Assembly (NCBI GenBank): GCA_964023205.1
Contig: OZ026833.1
Coordinates: 32,204,830 to 32,268,829, forward strand
Source: Lutraria lutraria
Lineage: Eukaryota > Mollusca > Bivalvia > Venerida > Mactridae
Length of the DNA: 64,000 bases
Reading direction: 5' to 3'
Shown: one piece after another, positions 12,701 to 27,700 of the stretch
Numbering within the stretch: the stretch's first letter is position 1
Layout: every line of letters begins with the position of its first letter
Notes under the pieces: generated by a model
Database searches by the model: none
Told to the model about the DNA's origin: nothing
The model's input: the letters and a program-made list of their open reading frames with translations, nothing else
Made by a program: the position numbers and the translations under genes

Positions 12701-15700
12701 ATTCTGAAAGGTATTAGATGCTTGAAAAACCAGTCTTTTAACAAAACTGGGACTTATCCAGAACACAAAAATAAACAACTAACATCCTCTTCTATCGCAT
12801 GGGAAGAAGTAGATGATGGTAACAGAAAGACAGTTTCTGACTCTAAGCAAGAGACCAGTAAGAAAGTCAACTCTTGCCACTCACAGACATTCGTAAAAGA
12901 ATCATTTGATCCTGCATTTGATAACAGTGCTAGAAACTTTGAACGTAGCCATAGTGTTTTATCTAATATCTCCGAAAGTGCTGATTCTGCCAGACTCTCG
13001 TCCAGGTGTGAGACTCCGAATCCATCCTTTGCAGCAAGTACTCGATCAAGCAGTGCCAAATGTATTGACAAAAAGCGACCGCCAAGTGCAAAAAACTCTA
13101 AAGCAAAAACTAGTGCCACAAACCAGTCAACTGATAAAAACAGTAACCAGTCTCAGATAAAAGCTGGTTCACAGTCTGCAGTGAAACTTAAGAGAAGTAA
13201 TTCTACTACATCTGAAAAATCGCAGCCTAAGGTGAAAAGTTTTGAGAATAAACCCAACAAAGGTGTTCTGTTACGTCCACGAAGTACTTCTCTGACTCGT
13301 GAGGCATCGAGACTGAAGAGTGACCGAGACCTGTCCGTTAAGAAAACAGAAGAGAAAAAAGAACCTCAGACTCGACAGTTGAGAGCAAGGAGTCGATCTG
13401 CTGATGTTGTTAAGAGGAAGGCATTAGAAGGTACATAAATCTTTGTGTGTCTAATGTTTGTTAGACATGAATAATCACTCAAACTGAAATCTTGAATATT
13501 TGATGATAAAGGATAATGAATATAATTTTTTATATGATAAATTCACAAAATTTAGCAAATTATAGATTTTTATTGGAAGTTCAGAATCCATTGTATGTGA
13601 AAAGAAGATTATCAGTAATTGGTTGAAGTGTTTGGCTATAAATATTTGATTATTCATGTACGTAATAAATTATATACTGAACATTTCCTAATGTATGTTC
13701 TACATGGTAATATCAATTTTCTGAAACTTGTCAATGTCTTGAGTTACTGTTTGAATTTTTTTTTGATATATCAGATTTAATTTGAAGTATTAAATTTAAG
13801 TCAGGTTTTGTCTTTTTTTCTCTCAATAGTTACAAGCCAGGGGACTTTAATTAATAATAATAATTTAAGAATATGATATGTTAGAACTGTTTAATGCTGA
13901 TAAATTATAGTGCCATATTGAAACAATTGTAATTTTGCTCTCTTTTTTTTCAAAATATTCCTATTTTCACTTTAAATACTATAAAATAAAAAAGAATTTA
14001 GTTAGATGCCTACATTGTATCTGAATTTATGATTTCAGGTACATTTTGTGAACACTTTGATAACTTGTAAATTTCACTATATGTTTGAGTTACTTAAAAG
14101 TTTTTGTTTATGCCACATAGGTAATGTTTATACAGGTTCCCATGCCATATTTGATGTGATTACCAATATGTTATTTTACTATTAGGTGTACAAGCTGCTG
14201 CCAAGAAGTATGGTGAGAGGAAAACTAAAGATACCAATAAAATTTTCCCACCTCAGGATGATAAAAAGAAACTACGTCGTGATGAGATGGCAGCTCGTCA
14301 TATACAGAGAGAAAAGTACAAAGAGGTAATTTAGTACAATTAAAGCTAGTAAAGCTATTACTGCATATTTATATGAATACAATTAAAACCTCCAAATACA
14401 CTTACATTTGTACTCAAGAACTCTTGATCAGTAATTACGGGATCAGTTATCATGATGCAATAATCAGCTTTTAAACATCTCAGTTTTTGGAAACCATACT
14501 AGTTTATTTGGTTAAATCTTAAGGCTGGATGCAGAACCAGCCATTGAGATGCTTTTATATAAATGCTAACCTCCTGACACTATAATTCAAGGGTTCAATG
14601 CAACAGTGTCGTAACTCATATTGAAATGAGAACAAGTTACTACAGTGTTGCGCTGAGCCCTCGATATAATAATCCTGAACTAAGTTCTTTAATTTTCTAC
14701 TATTTAGACAAATAATACCTTTGAGGCTATGAAATTGTCTTTATCATTTTAATCACTTGCATGGTCTCTATAAAATGTTATGCAATTGTAGGTAACTACA
14801 GCAAATGGACAAAGCAGTGACTCAGATCAAGATGAACAGCTACATGCTTTTGTTGATGAAGATCAAAGTTTACAGAGTCTTGTCACAGTCAACATAATGT
14901 CTCCACAGAAGAAAACTGGTATGGTTTGTTTCCTTTAAAATTCAATATTCTGCAGAAAGAATTTGGAAATAGAATTAGGAATAATTAAGCAAACAATCTT
15001 AAGGGTTGTGGTTTATATTTAGTTTTTGTGATCTGTCTTTGTCTGTTGTCATGCGTGCATTGTCAACTTTTGTCTTTTGAACACCCCATGTTCAGTTGGA
15101 TCTTCATAAAACTGAGTTATAATGTTTGCATTGATAACATCTCAAACCTGTTCGAAAATCGGTCCTTTGGCATTTGCAGTAAAAAACAGGTCAAATGAAA
15201 TGAAATCCAGGTTGAATCATAGGAAACCCTGGTTAACACTCTAGAGGTCAAAGTTTTGTCTTGGTCTTCATCTAACCTTGTCTGTCTTAATGATATATCG
15301 AACAAGTTAGGACATGGGTCATCTGTGGTCAAAAACTAGGTCATTGGGTCAGATCGCTGGAAAACGGTTCAACCTCGGAAGTACTGTTGAGAGGCCATGT
15401 ATTTATCAAGTCTTGATGAAAGCTGCTTAGATTGTCTGTCTAGATGATTTCTATGTCAGTTAAGCTTTCCTAGTTTAACTTTGATATGAAAGAAGTTGCA
15501 ATGATATGAAAGAAGGCACAGTCTTTACTCAGGTGAGCGAGTAAAAGGCCATCATGGCCCTTTTGTTTTAATTGTCAACTGATAGATTTAAAATTGATCA
15601 TTAAATGGTATAATCAAAGGTGGTGACTTACACATGGAGTAAATGTGAGCATGCAGAGATTTTTTGGGGGCGATTTTATAGCCGAAATTTGGTCTGCACA

Positions 15701-18700
15701 AAATGTTGATATTACAAAAATAGCATTACCCGATTGTCATTATTACTTTCATAGTAACCTCGGATGCTAAATTTTTTACGACAACTTTTTTAAATAATGT
15801 TAGAGTTGTTGCCCTTGTTGAAAATAGAAAAATAGATTGATTTCTGTTGATATTGCAAGGTGATCCATAATTGCATATTTTGACCATGGCGAGTTTTCAT
15901 TGAAATGGATGTTCTTTTGTCTTTAATATTTAAAAAATGGGATATTCTAATAGACTTCAATGCAGTAATTCACCGACATGTCCTTATTTTGAAAAGTCTC
16001 ATGGTGAATCATTTTTTATCATTGAATCCTATAAAAATAACAAATATTTACAAAATCTGTCTGCCCATTTTAAGATAATAATTTTGGGAGTTAGGGTCCT
16101 TTAGTGAAATGAAAAGATAAAGCATTTCTTATGCAGTTTAGTGTAGATGTGTTATGTATGTGATATAACATTGTTTTATTTTTAGTTCAACGTGACAACA
16201 AATCTTCTCCTACTGTAATATATGTTTTACCACCAATAAGTATGTACCAGTACCAGTATACTGTAGTACACAGTTTTATATGCTAGTGTGTTGTCATGAT
16301 TATATACTAGTAGATTTTGAAGTCTTAGAAAGAAGTTTGTTGGCATTGCTAGATATCAGATGTGTTTCTTATTAGGAATATTTGATATTATATATATATA
16401 TATTCTTCATCATTGTTACATCCTTATGTCTGTCAAAAAATTGTTTTACCAAAACGGTTTTTAAAGCTAAATCTTACAGATTACACATATTTTGACATGC
16501 GACAATTTTCACTTAAACGGTAAATACTACATCAAGTTGTAAAACAATTTTCTGACAGACATAAGGATGTAACAATGATGAAGAACAAAATACTAAATGT
16601 GTAAACAGAAATATACTGCTAGCAGAAACTTTCACAGAAAAATATGTCAATCACAAAAACTGTGAACACTTTACATTTGTATATATTTCTTATACTTTTT
16701 ATTGAATAGATTTATTCTAAGAAAGTGGTTTTGATAAATGCTGCAGAACTTATAAATATGCTAAATTATTATTATAATTATTATGATAAGCCATTGATGT
16801 ATTAAGGTTATTAGCTCTTCTGTTTTAGAAGCCTGTTTTAGAAGCCTTACCAATTCAGCTTTCAGATGATCTGTACGCGAAAATTGTCAGACTAATTCTC
16901 TACTCTGTACAGAAAGGTGTCAGCCTGATCTATCAAAAACGATCTTATTAATTTTGTTTGATTAGATTTACTTATTAATATATTAAACAAAAGTTCTTTA
17001 GTAGGGTTGTTATTAAATTTGTTAAAATTAAAATTGATTTATCTGGAAATAACTACTGGTGATACATCAATACATTTGTATTTCCAACATATACAGGTCA
17101 ATAAAGACTCTTTTATCATATTTTGTATTTTTCAATAATAAGGTTTACAAATAAACTGAAACAATATTTATTTTTCAGTAGTTTCTCATGCAAAACTTTT
17201 AAACAATACAGTATCTCCAAATAATCCATTTATTTTATCAATTTAGAATGTCATTTTATATTCACTTTATAGTTCTTACCATAATTTTCTGCCAAAGTAT
17301 CAATATTTTGAAACCTCAGTCAATAATCAATGCATGGGAAGAAATGATTGATATCCCAATATCCTTCAAACTGATGACAGCTCTTAAACTTTATTCTCAT
17401 TTTTGATTAGCTAGGATACTCAGATGTGGCTAAGAATTTTTATTCTTGTCTTTTTTAAACATTTTTCTTTAAATGCTTTTGTAGATTTCAGGTGCCTAGT
17501 TTTACTGCTACAAATATATGCATTTATATATCTAAATATTGGTATAATGCATGTTGCTTATAAACTAGCATTTTTACAATCTATATAATAATTAAAAGGA
17601 TTTCAAGAATATAGAATTCATATAGTCTTATTGATGTGTTGCTCAGTGAGTTACATCGAATTGTCAATGATAGATCAGTGGAAACTATATATATAAGATT
17701 GACCCACTTCATTTCGTAGTACATGTATATGTACTGGTAGATAACCATTAATTTTGTTTTGAAATCAGTTATTTTATCTTTCTGACAGAGATTCAACTTG
17801 AAGCACTTATTCTTTGTAAAAATAACATGATCTGTTATTTTATCTTTCTGACAGAGATTCAACTTGAAGAAATTATTCTTTGTAAAAATAACATGCTTAT
17901 TATTATAATGAAATATGGTGTTGTGCACCAGAGATTGAACAAAATACCCTTGATTGTGTTAACTGTGTGTTGAAATATATCAGTAACAACATAATCTCCT
18001 GCCATCTTGAATATTTTGTTGAGGCCAAGTTTTAGAAAATATCGTTTGTTTAATAGTATGTCTTTTTGCTTTTAGATCCTCAAAGTGCTAGACAAGATGA
18101 CAAGCCAGTCACCCATATTGTGAGACCACAGGTCAGAAGGTCATTGAAGGGTAGCAGGTCAAGGACAGGTCAAAGTTCATTGAAACCATTAAATATACAA
18201 GTGGACTCAAACAATGGTACAAGCATATATTCTAAATGGTTGTGCAGTGTCTAAACTTCATCATTAATTTGATTACAAGATAGCTTGTGATTTAAGTAGA
18301 AATCCTTTGACTTAAAATTGTATTATAAAATAAATAATATGAGGAGGCTTAACTTCTGTTTAATGAATACTCAGCTTAATATACAGTCAAACCTATGTAA
18401 GTGGCTATCTCCGAATAAAGGCCACTATGTGAATAAAGGCCACTCGAGACTGTGAATAAAGGCCTTTCTTTTAAAAAAAGTAGTTGGTTATCTTAAACAA
18501 AATGACCTTTGAATGAAGGCCGCTTTTCAATAAAGGCCACATTTTATCATTCCCAATGTTGGCCTTTGTTCACAGGTCTGACTGTATTATATATCTTTGA
18601 TTTTAGAACCACCATTGTTGGCTACCTACAAGATGGGAAACAAAGAACGTGATACAAAAAGTCAGTCAGAACACGAGAGTGGATATAGAACTGATGGTAG

Positions 18701-21700
18701 TACAACATACTCACAAATAGAAGAAAGGGTTAGGGATATACAACTTAAGGTAATATATACATTGTATGTATAAATGTTTGGGCTTATCAGTAGTGGGCAG
18801 GCGGACGGGCAGGCGTCAAACAGGCTGTGTCCGGTCAATAACTTAAGTTCAAATTGACCAATCTTGACTAAACTTGGTATGTAGGATCCTTGAATGAAAA
18901 CCTAGCCTGGAAATGTATTTGGATAAAATGTGTAGGTAGCTTATATAGAAACCAATCTTGGGATTGCATTCTATGCCAATGGAGTAAAGGTAACTGTTAA
19001 CTTATTAGCCGCACAGGAAACTAAACAGCTGATGAAGCCTTAGTGCAGAATTCTAGAGTAGTGTGGTATTTAAGACTTAGAAAACCTGGTTTCATGGCAT
19101 TGCCAAGTTTCTTGTTTTAATTTAAGATTGCAGCAGACTGTCTGATGCATAATCTGTAAGAAGTATAAGGCTTATTTGTTTTGTTTTAATCTGAATTCAT
19201 TAACCATGTATAGTTTACATGCATATTTTGATTCTTTAAGCAAGATATTTATGAATCTATTTTGATTTCATTATAATACATGTTTCAAAAGTGTCTGTTC
19301 ACTGTTGTCTTTTTTAGAATGATTTTGTAATAACTGCTTCCAACAATGATGTGACTATTTGTTCATGCTGGCATTTTATTCATATTTGATTTCTTCAGAT
19401 TAAACGACTGAAAGCTAGGGCTACAAGTGGGGATGAGATGACCTTGGCATTGGTCCATGACCTTCAACAACAGTTGCAACACTTTGAAAGACAACTGAAA
19501 GATAAAGAAGGAGGAAACAGAAGCCATAGGAGTGATTTAAGTTCTAATCGTGGAGAATTGCCTAACAGTAATGGTAGGGTATTTTTATTGGCTTATATGT
19601 CTACGAAATAGTTTAATGGACGAAGATTTGTTAAATAAATGACTTTGTATCATTACAAGATTCTTCAGAATGTATTTGTATCTTTTTCTTGTACTGTGAG
19701 TGATCATGTTTTAATATGTGTTACTGAATATTTAAAAATTATTTGCACAAAATATTGTTACAATTAAGTTATAAATCACATGTCTTGCTGTTAACTGATT
19801 ATATATTTTTACAAGCAATTGATTCGCTCTCCTTAAAACCTATTAAGTCAATATGTTACTTCCTAAAGTCTAATCACTTGTATTAATTACTTTTGGCCCT
19901 AAATAAATATTTTATTAACCTTGAATTCCTTGAATCAAAAGCCTCCTATATGCCAATAACACCATGTTAACCATGATGGTATTATTTGGGTTCGAATATG
20001 CTTATATGCATTTTGTGATTTTTATTGTTGTATAGAATTGTTGACTTGTTATATTTTATTAGAATCCAAAGCCACTGATACACCAAGAACACCGTTAAGT
20101 ACTGCTAGATCTGTGAATGCTTCAACACAGTCAACGTGTGATACAGATAACAGCAACACTGAGACTTCCACTGTTACCACGGTGATTCAGAGAGCTCCAG
20201 AAGCAGGGGTGGTGTCTAGAAATGCAGACAAGAGCGGTTTTACTGATGGAGTCAGGATGAGTAAACAGGAGTTATTGGATGAAATGAGGAAAGAAAAACA
20301 ACAACATCATCTTCAGATCATGTAAGGCATTTACTGCTGCTGATGATATTAATAATACTCAGCCGCTGATATATTGTAGATAAACTTTAGATTGAAATGA
20401 ATATAAACTACTAGGTTACTGACTTCAACTCATGTCATTCCTTACTGATATGATTCTGATACTCTATCCTTTCAGACAATTGCAGTCTGAATTACAGAGA
20501 TTCAAACATGCTGGACCTGTGTCTAGTCTAGAACTTGACCCAAGAGAAATCTGCTATAAAGTAGAAGGTATTATAATTTTAACAGTCATTGATTTGTTTT
20601 GTTATAATCATTAAAAACCTAATCTAAGCAATGGGTCAATTTGTGAATGAGTATTTGATACTGTTGTCCAAGATTTTATTGTTCAGTTATTTTGCGATGT
20701 GAACAAACACCACCTTTAGGAAAGACAATATGTGGCCTTTATTGACAGATGACCTTTATATAAAGGTTATTTTTCTCTAAATAATCACTGAAGGGTTTTG
20801 AATAAATTACCTTTATTCACAGGGTGGTCTTTATTTAGAGGTGGCTGCTAACACAGGTTTGACTGTACTTCATGTGAAAATGGCAAAAGTTGAATTGCTT
20901 AAAATGAAGACAGTTGTTTAATGAAATCACTTTCATTGTTTGTTCTTTACCATTGTTTTTGTGCAAAGAATACTCATAGGGTGTTACAAATCTGAATTAT
21001 TTTATACTGGACCATCAAAAAAAAAATATTGCATGCATTGATTAATGAGTGTTTTTTTTCCTTAGATACAATTGGTGATGGGACATTTTCACGTGTTTAT
21101 AAAGGAGAGTATCAAGGCTCTGAAGTGGCTGTTAAACAGCTCAAGGTTCCTTTACAACAACAAGATAAGAATTATTTTGCAGCTGAAGTGAGTACAATAG
21201 TATACAAATTATTGAACTTGTGATATTCTGTTATTTTTTATGCCCCCGCATCGATAGATCGGGGGCATATTGTTTTTGGCCTCTCTGTCTGTTTGTACCA
21301 AACTTTAACCTTGCCTATAAAATCAAAACGCCTGCACCTACATTCATCAAACTTCATTTGTAGGTTCCTCATGGAACCTCTACAGGACCTGTGCATTTTC
21401 AGGTCAGTAGGTCAAAGGTCACAGGGTCATTGTGTTTAAAAACAAATCTGACATTTCTTTTAGGATACTACTCCTATATTTTTCATGGGATTTTGACGAA
21501 ACTTTCACAGACTTGTTGTTACCAAGAACCCCCTCACATATATTCCGAGTTTTGTGATTCGATCATTTTTGATGGAATTATGGCCCTTTGTTTATTTTGT
21601 GTGATTGTAACAGCGAAATACTCTTGTTTCCTTGTTTTCTCAAGGGATTTTGATAAAACTTTCATGGAACTATTGTTATCGAGATACCCAATGCATGTTG

Positions 21701-24700
21701 TAAAGGTTTTATGATTCAATAAATTTTGACGGAATTATGGCCCTTTGTTTATTTTGTGCATATGTAGAATAAAGAGAAATACTCTTTTTAGCAACTTCTT
21801 CTGTATATCTCAAAGTATTTTTACCAAACTTTGATAGAACTATTGTCACCAAGTTCCCCAGCACATATTGTCAGGGTTTTGTGATTCGATTATTTTTAGC
21901 AGATTTTAGGCCCTTTGTTTGCCTGTCCCAGACTTTAACCTTGCCTATTTAATCAAAACGCTACCACCTGCAATCATCAAACTTCATATCTTGGTTCATC
22001 ATGACAATCTCTACAGGACCTGTGCATTTTCAAAAAGGGCAACCGGAGGGGCATGGTGTTTATAAAACACATCTTGTTAGTGATTGAAACTTATTGAAAC
22101 TTTTAATGCTGCCTAACACAATATGAAACACCAATGCATCTCAATTTTTTATCTTTTTTTTCAGAAAATCATCAATTAATTAACAATGTTTCCAATATCA
22201 TCACTTTAAAATGTTAGATTTATGTCTTAACTATAGGTATTTAAAATTCTACTACACTACTACTTCTGATTAAAAAATTTACAACATGTAACTGGGGAAG
22301 GGACTTAAGGGACTCCTGGGGAACTTCATTTGAACATTCTTCTGTTGTATCTGCCAATTCTATATCTTACTGCCAGTATTTCTGTCATCATATATCTATT
22401 TTCATGAAATTTGTTTAAACTTAACTGTTGACAAGATTTTATACTTTACCTTTGTTATATTTTCGTTTTTTTCAAAGTAGCTTGATTTACTAATTGTTGT
22501 ATTTAAATGTATTTGTGAACAATTTATTTATTAGTTCTTACAGTTCTGATTTATGGTTTAATTGTTTTGTGATGTTTACTTTCAGGTAAGCTTATTGAAA
22601 GAGTTACGACATCCTCGTGTGGTTTTACTCATTGGTGTATGTACGACTAGCAAGCTTCCATTGATGGTGTTAGAGTACATGTCACGTGGAAGCTTGCATG
22701 ACTACCTCCATAATCCAGAATGGTAAGAGATTGATATAATCAGTGTTTAACTCCATGTTTGAATGTCTCCAAATTGCCAAAAGTAAACTGTACTGAAAAA
22801 TTAGGTATATTGAAGATAACCTATAAGAAAGATTAACTGGTTTATTATTTTGCTTGTAATAATCTTAAGTCATTTGCAGGTTTGCATGGAAAAGGTTGTT
22901 CATTTAAGTACAGGTTAGGAGTGCATATTTGAGTGTTCTTTGTAAAAAAGAAAGCTAAAAGGAGTGGAAGCGACTGTAGCTTTCTTATTGTGAAGAACAC
23001 TCAAATATGCATTTTACAGTCTTAATGCTCCGCATGCGCAGTGCTACACTGTTCTAAGTCATACTTTGAAACTAAGGAGTTAAAATGCCGTTAATATATT
23101 CTGTTAAGATAAGAAAGCCAAAACTTAAAAATGAAAGAACGAGTACTAAACATAAATATTATTGTATGAAGCAGTTAACATTTTCAATTTTTTGTAACTG
23201 ATAGTATTTTAATGCAACTTAGATAACAAATTCTTCTTTACTGTCTTTCGGCAGAATATGCTTTAATTCTCAATGACCAACATACAAACAATTGAATTAA
23301 TCATATAAGGACAAAGTGACCACTCCATAAAACAACACAAAATGTTGCTGTACATACTTGTATAAAATGAAATAAATCACCTTATTATAACACTTTTTAC
23401 AGTGATTCATTAGACCATGCACTGTACTACCAGGTGGCCAGAGATATTGCATCAGGAATGAACTACCTCCACAGTCATAAACCAGAAGTGTTACATTTAG
23501 ATCTGAAATCAATGAATGTTTTACTATGTCAAAGTCTGAGAGCCAAGATAGCAGATTTTGGATTCTCCAAATTGAGGTAACCTTGTTTAAGAGTAAATGT
23601 CAGTTACTTCAGATCATTAGTCGGTGATGATAAATAAAATCTACCTTTCTCATGAAGAATTTAGAATATTAGGATTATAATTGATTCTGTAAAAGTTTCC
23701 AGTAAATACATCAGTGAAGATAATTTTGAAAGTCAAGCTCTTGTTTTCTCATTTTTCTCAGATTGATTAAGTATGGATAATAAAAACAGAATCAAATTGT
23801 TAACTGATTTCCCTGAGGTATAGTTTTATGTTACAAATCATATATATGTCAAACATTGAGAATTTATTTACATGATTTTTATATTTAAAAAAATGCTATT
23901 TTTAGACTTGCTGTAGATTCAAAGTCTGGTCGCAAGGGCAGAATGAAGACCAGTACTAATGTACCTGCTTGGATGTCACCCGAACTTCTTGATAAAGGGG
24001 AGATAACTGGTAAAAGTGATGTGTATAGTTTTGGAATTATCCTCTGGGAGATGTTGACAAGATCTTATCCATATAAAGGACTCAGTGTATTCCAGGTATG
24101 AACAAGGCAGTGTAAAACAAGGTTATGCTTGAATTGTATGCTTTTTGATTTAAACTTATTTATTTTTACATGATTTTAGAGTTCTTACAACTTACATTTA
24201 CTAATCTAGATGACTGCTTCTTGAGTTCTGACCAGTACTCGCACCAAAAGAAAGGATTGTGAAAGTTCCTGTCAAAATCCGCCACTGTCGGGAATCAAAC
24301 CCGCAACCTCCTAGTTAGGAGTCCGACTCTTTACCTCTACACCACTGCTCCCTTCATTATATGCTTGTGTGGTTCAGGGGCATTACTCATACTGTCCAAT
24401 TTATAGACTGTTACATTTACGAGAAACAAATATATATTGGCTAATGAATTGATAAAAAAAGTTGTATCAGATATGATGATTGTATGAATATACTTTCTTT
24501 TATATTCTTTATTTAGTTGTATTATACAATGTTTCTTGCCTTTTTTCACCAGATATTCTTAAATTTCTGCCACTAGTTCAAATTGTCAGTGGCATTTTCT
24601 TTTTTTTTTCTTTTTTTGTAATCATTTAAATATTACAATAATCAGGTATTGGAAATGGTTAGAAAGAAGAAAAGACCCGAGATACCCTCAGGGACCCCGG

Positions 24701-27700
24701 AAGGTTTAGCTCATCTGATAAGCTTATGCTGGGATCACAATCCTGCTAAAAGGCCCCAGTTTAAGGTACTTAAATTTACAGTTTTTGAACTACATATTGA
24801 CTGGATTTAGTTTATTATTTTTTATTTCAAGTTCTTTTATCATGTTTATTTGTTTAGTCAAGACATATTAGGATAGATATTTTTGGTCTACATTTCATAG
24901 TCTATATTGATAACATTTGTGTTTCTAGAGATATATTTGTCATGTAGTAAATGAGGATTAGATTTAAACATTGTACTATATGTGTTAGCAGCTACTCACA
25001 AAGAAAGGTCAAATTGTGATTTATGGCAATTCTTTTAAAAACCACCTTTGGTTATTTTGAACAAAAGTAAAGTAAAATAAAGACCACCTGTCAACAAAGG
25101 CCATATTTTGTCTTAACGTTTTCTTTGTTCACAGGTTTGACTGTACTGTTCTGTAAGCTTACTGGTCTGGTTCCAGTATCCAGTAAGTTGTGTTAATGCC
25201 TTAAGATTTGTGTTCTGTTACTGATCTTGAAGAGGGCTCTGTCTCTCAGTTATTAGATTAGACATTAAACCATTGTCATTGTTTACTATTTTGTGTTTCA
25301 GGATGTTCTTCAGATTCTTGAGAACCTCGCTTTCCCACCAGCTTGGAGAGAGTTGTTCCAGAAAGCAGGTGTTCCTGATTCTGCTCTACAAGACGTCAAT
25401 TCAACGAGAACCATAATCAGCTTAGTGTCAGGAACTTTAGACTCTGGAAAGTCGAGTATACTTCACAGTTTTATGGTTGCACATAGTAAGAAGGGCAATA
25501 ACTCTGTGAGAAGTAAACATCAAGAAAAGAACTCAGCACGCTCAACTGAAAGGACATCTGTGAAGAATAATAAAAAGGATGGGAAATTGTGTTCAACAAA
25601 CAGTAAAGAAAACAGAACCAAGATGTCTTCCAGAAGCTCAAATCAAACCTCAGACTGGGACAGTGATGTTATCTCTAGTTTAAGTGATGAGTCTGAAATT
25701 ACCTTAAAGAATTTAAGATCAAGCTCTGATGAAAGTAGGGGTGAGTATGAGAGTGATGAAAGCTCAATATTGTCTGATGATGACCAAAGTTTGGTTTTAA
25801 GACATAAAGAGCATGAAACTAAATCTGCGAAAAAAGCCTTAAATGTTGTTATTCCAAACCTTGAACTCTCAATTCAGTCAGCTAGGGATGAATTAAAGGC
25901 AGAAAGACAAAGAATCACTGGAAGTCCTGACTGGTTGTCTATCAGTCTTGATGATAGGACTCAGAGAACTGGTAAAAATCAAAGTTCAAGAACCAGTCAT
26001 AAAACTGAAGATTCTGAATTAAGACTTGCATTGAAGTCAGCATTGAGTACTGCAAGTCCAACTCCCCCTTGCCTTCCTACTGACGAAGGTGTGTTGAACG
26101 AGTCAGCTAGAAGTAGAAGAAGAAATAAGAGTAAGGATCTTACCAGATATTCAGATGAGTTTCTTCGTAGAGAATCATTTCATAATCTCCGCCCTCCATC
26201 CCCTAAAAAGAAGACACCAATCACAAAAAAGCTTCTTGACTCTCCTGATGAGTCATCTGCTGTTAATAGAACGTCATTGAATGAGATGGCATGTACGATT
26301 GACAAACAGGCTCCTAATTTGAAGAAGGACTCATTTGTTGAGAAATCATATGACAGTTTCTTTGGCCTTTCGTCTCAAGAGCCAACTGTAAATCTTTCAC
26401 ATATTCAGAAAGATGAACATGTTGAAAGTAGCCGTCATGGTGAAGACGTAGATTTTGAAAGTCATTTAATTAGAGCTCTAAAAACTGAACCTGGTAAAGT
26501 GAATTCAAATAATGTGCCATTAGGTAGAAAAAGTACTTCTAGCAGAGAAGAAATATGTGTTGAAGATATGGAAAATGAAGTTGAACTTGAAATGTTAAGT
26601 CAAGAAATCAGTGCTCAAGTCAAGTCAAAATCTAATCCTGATGTAGACAGTGATGAAATGAATATCTCAGGTAATGAGTCAAATCAAATAAAAGTTAAAG
26701 TTGATAATGTTAATGGGAGTATGAAGTATACTGAAGGTAAACCTGATCATAAATCAGTTTCTTTGGTGAGGAATATCGGTGAAGCTACAACAGATAGAGA
26801 TCAGTTTAAAGAAAAATTGAAAGCAAGTCTAAAATGTTTGGAGAGTAAATCAGAAACCAAGACAAATGATCCAGTGTTAAACAGGTTTAATTCTGAATCC
26901 ATTAGGTGTTCTACCAAACAATCAAACAATTCAGTTGCAACTTCGGAGAACGTTGAAAAAGAAGATGAAAGTTTAAAGAAGCAAAACACTCCCAAATTGA
27001 GGGAAACTTCTGAGAATGCTGATACAGTGCCAGCATCAGCAGAATTGAACCTTAATGAACAAGGTGAAGAAAACAAAGTCATGAAAAAACAAATGCCAGA
27101 AAAAGTTGTACAAAAGTCTTTGAAGGTTGAAGAATCAAAGAGAAATGATATCAGAGTAGTACTAAATGAAATGTTGAATTCCAGAGATTATGTTGCTAAG
27201 TCAAATTCAAACTTGAGTAAAAAACCTATAGAAGTAAGAAATATTAATGCTAGTCCACAAAAAAGTGTTAACACCATAGATTCCAGAACAAAGGATACAT
27301 GTGAGGAAGAAATTAGAGTGAAATTGAGTTTAGAAGAAGTTTCAAAAAAGAGACAAAAGCCTGCAATTACTCCAAGAAAAAGTATTAAAGCAAAGAATAT
27401 TAATGATATGATAAAGAGTGAAAATGTATCTTCTGATATTCGTCCAAATAGGTCTAGTATTGACATGAGTGATTCTTTAAAGATATCTGAAGAGACTACT
27501 TCATTACCTGGTCGCAAATCCAATGATTGTAATAACCCAAGTGGTGATAACCAAAAGGCAGAACATACTAGCTCCAGGCAAAATGTAAATCAAAACAACA
27601 AATTAGGTCATCATAACTCTGGTGAAAGTGTTGATCTTAACAATGTAAGAGATGATCTAGAAACGGAAGAAGGTATTGGTCAAACCCATAAGAGAGATCA

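Noticed and set aside
12059..13119. Minus-strand open frames opposite the SAM-containing exon
   Set aside because: Complementary shadows of a long real exon with consistent phase on the plus strand.
21391..21719. Overlapping frames at 21391-21714 (+) and 21534-21719 (-)
   Set aside because: They lie wholly within a non-coding repeated element in a kinase-gene intron.
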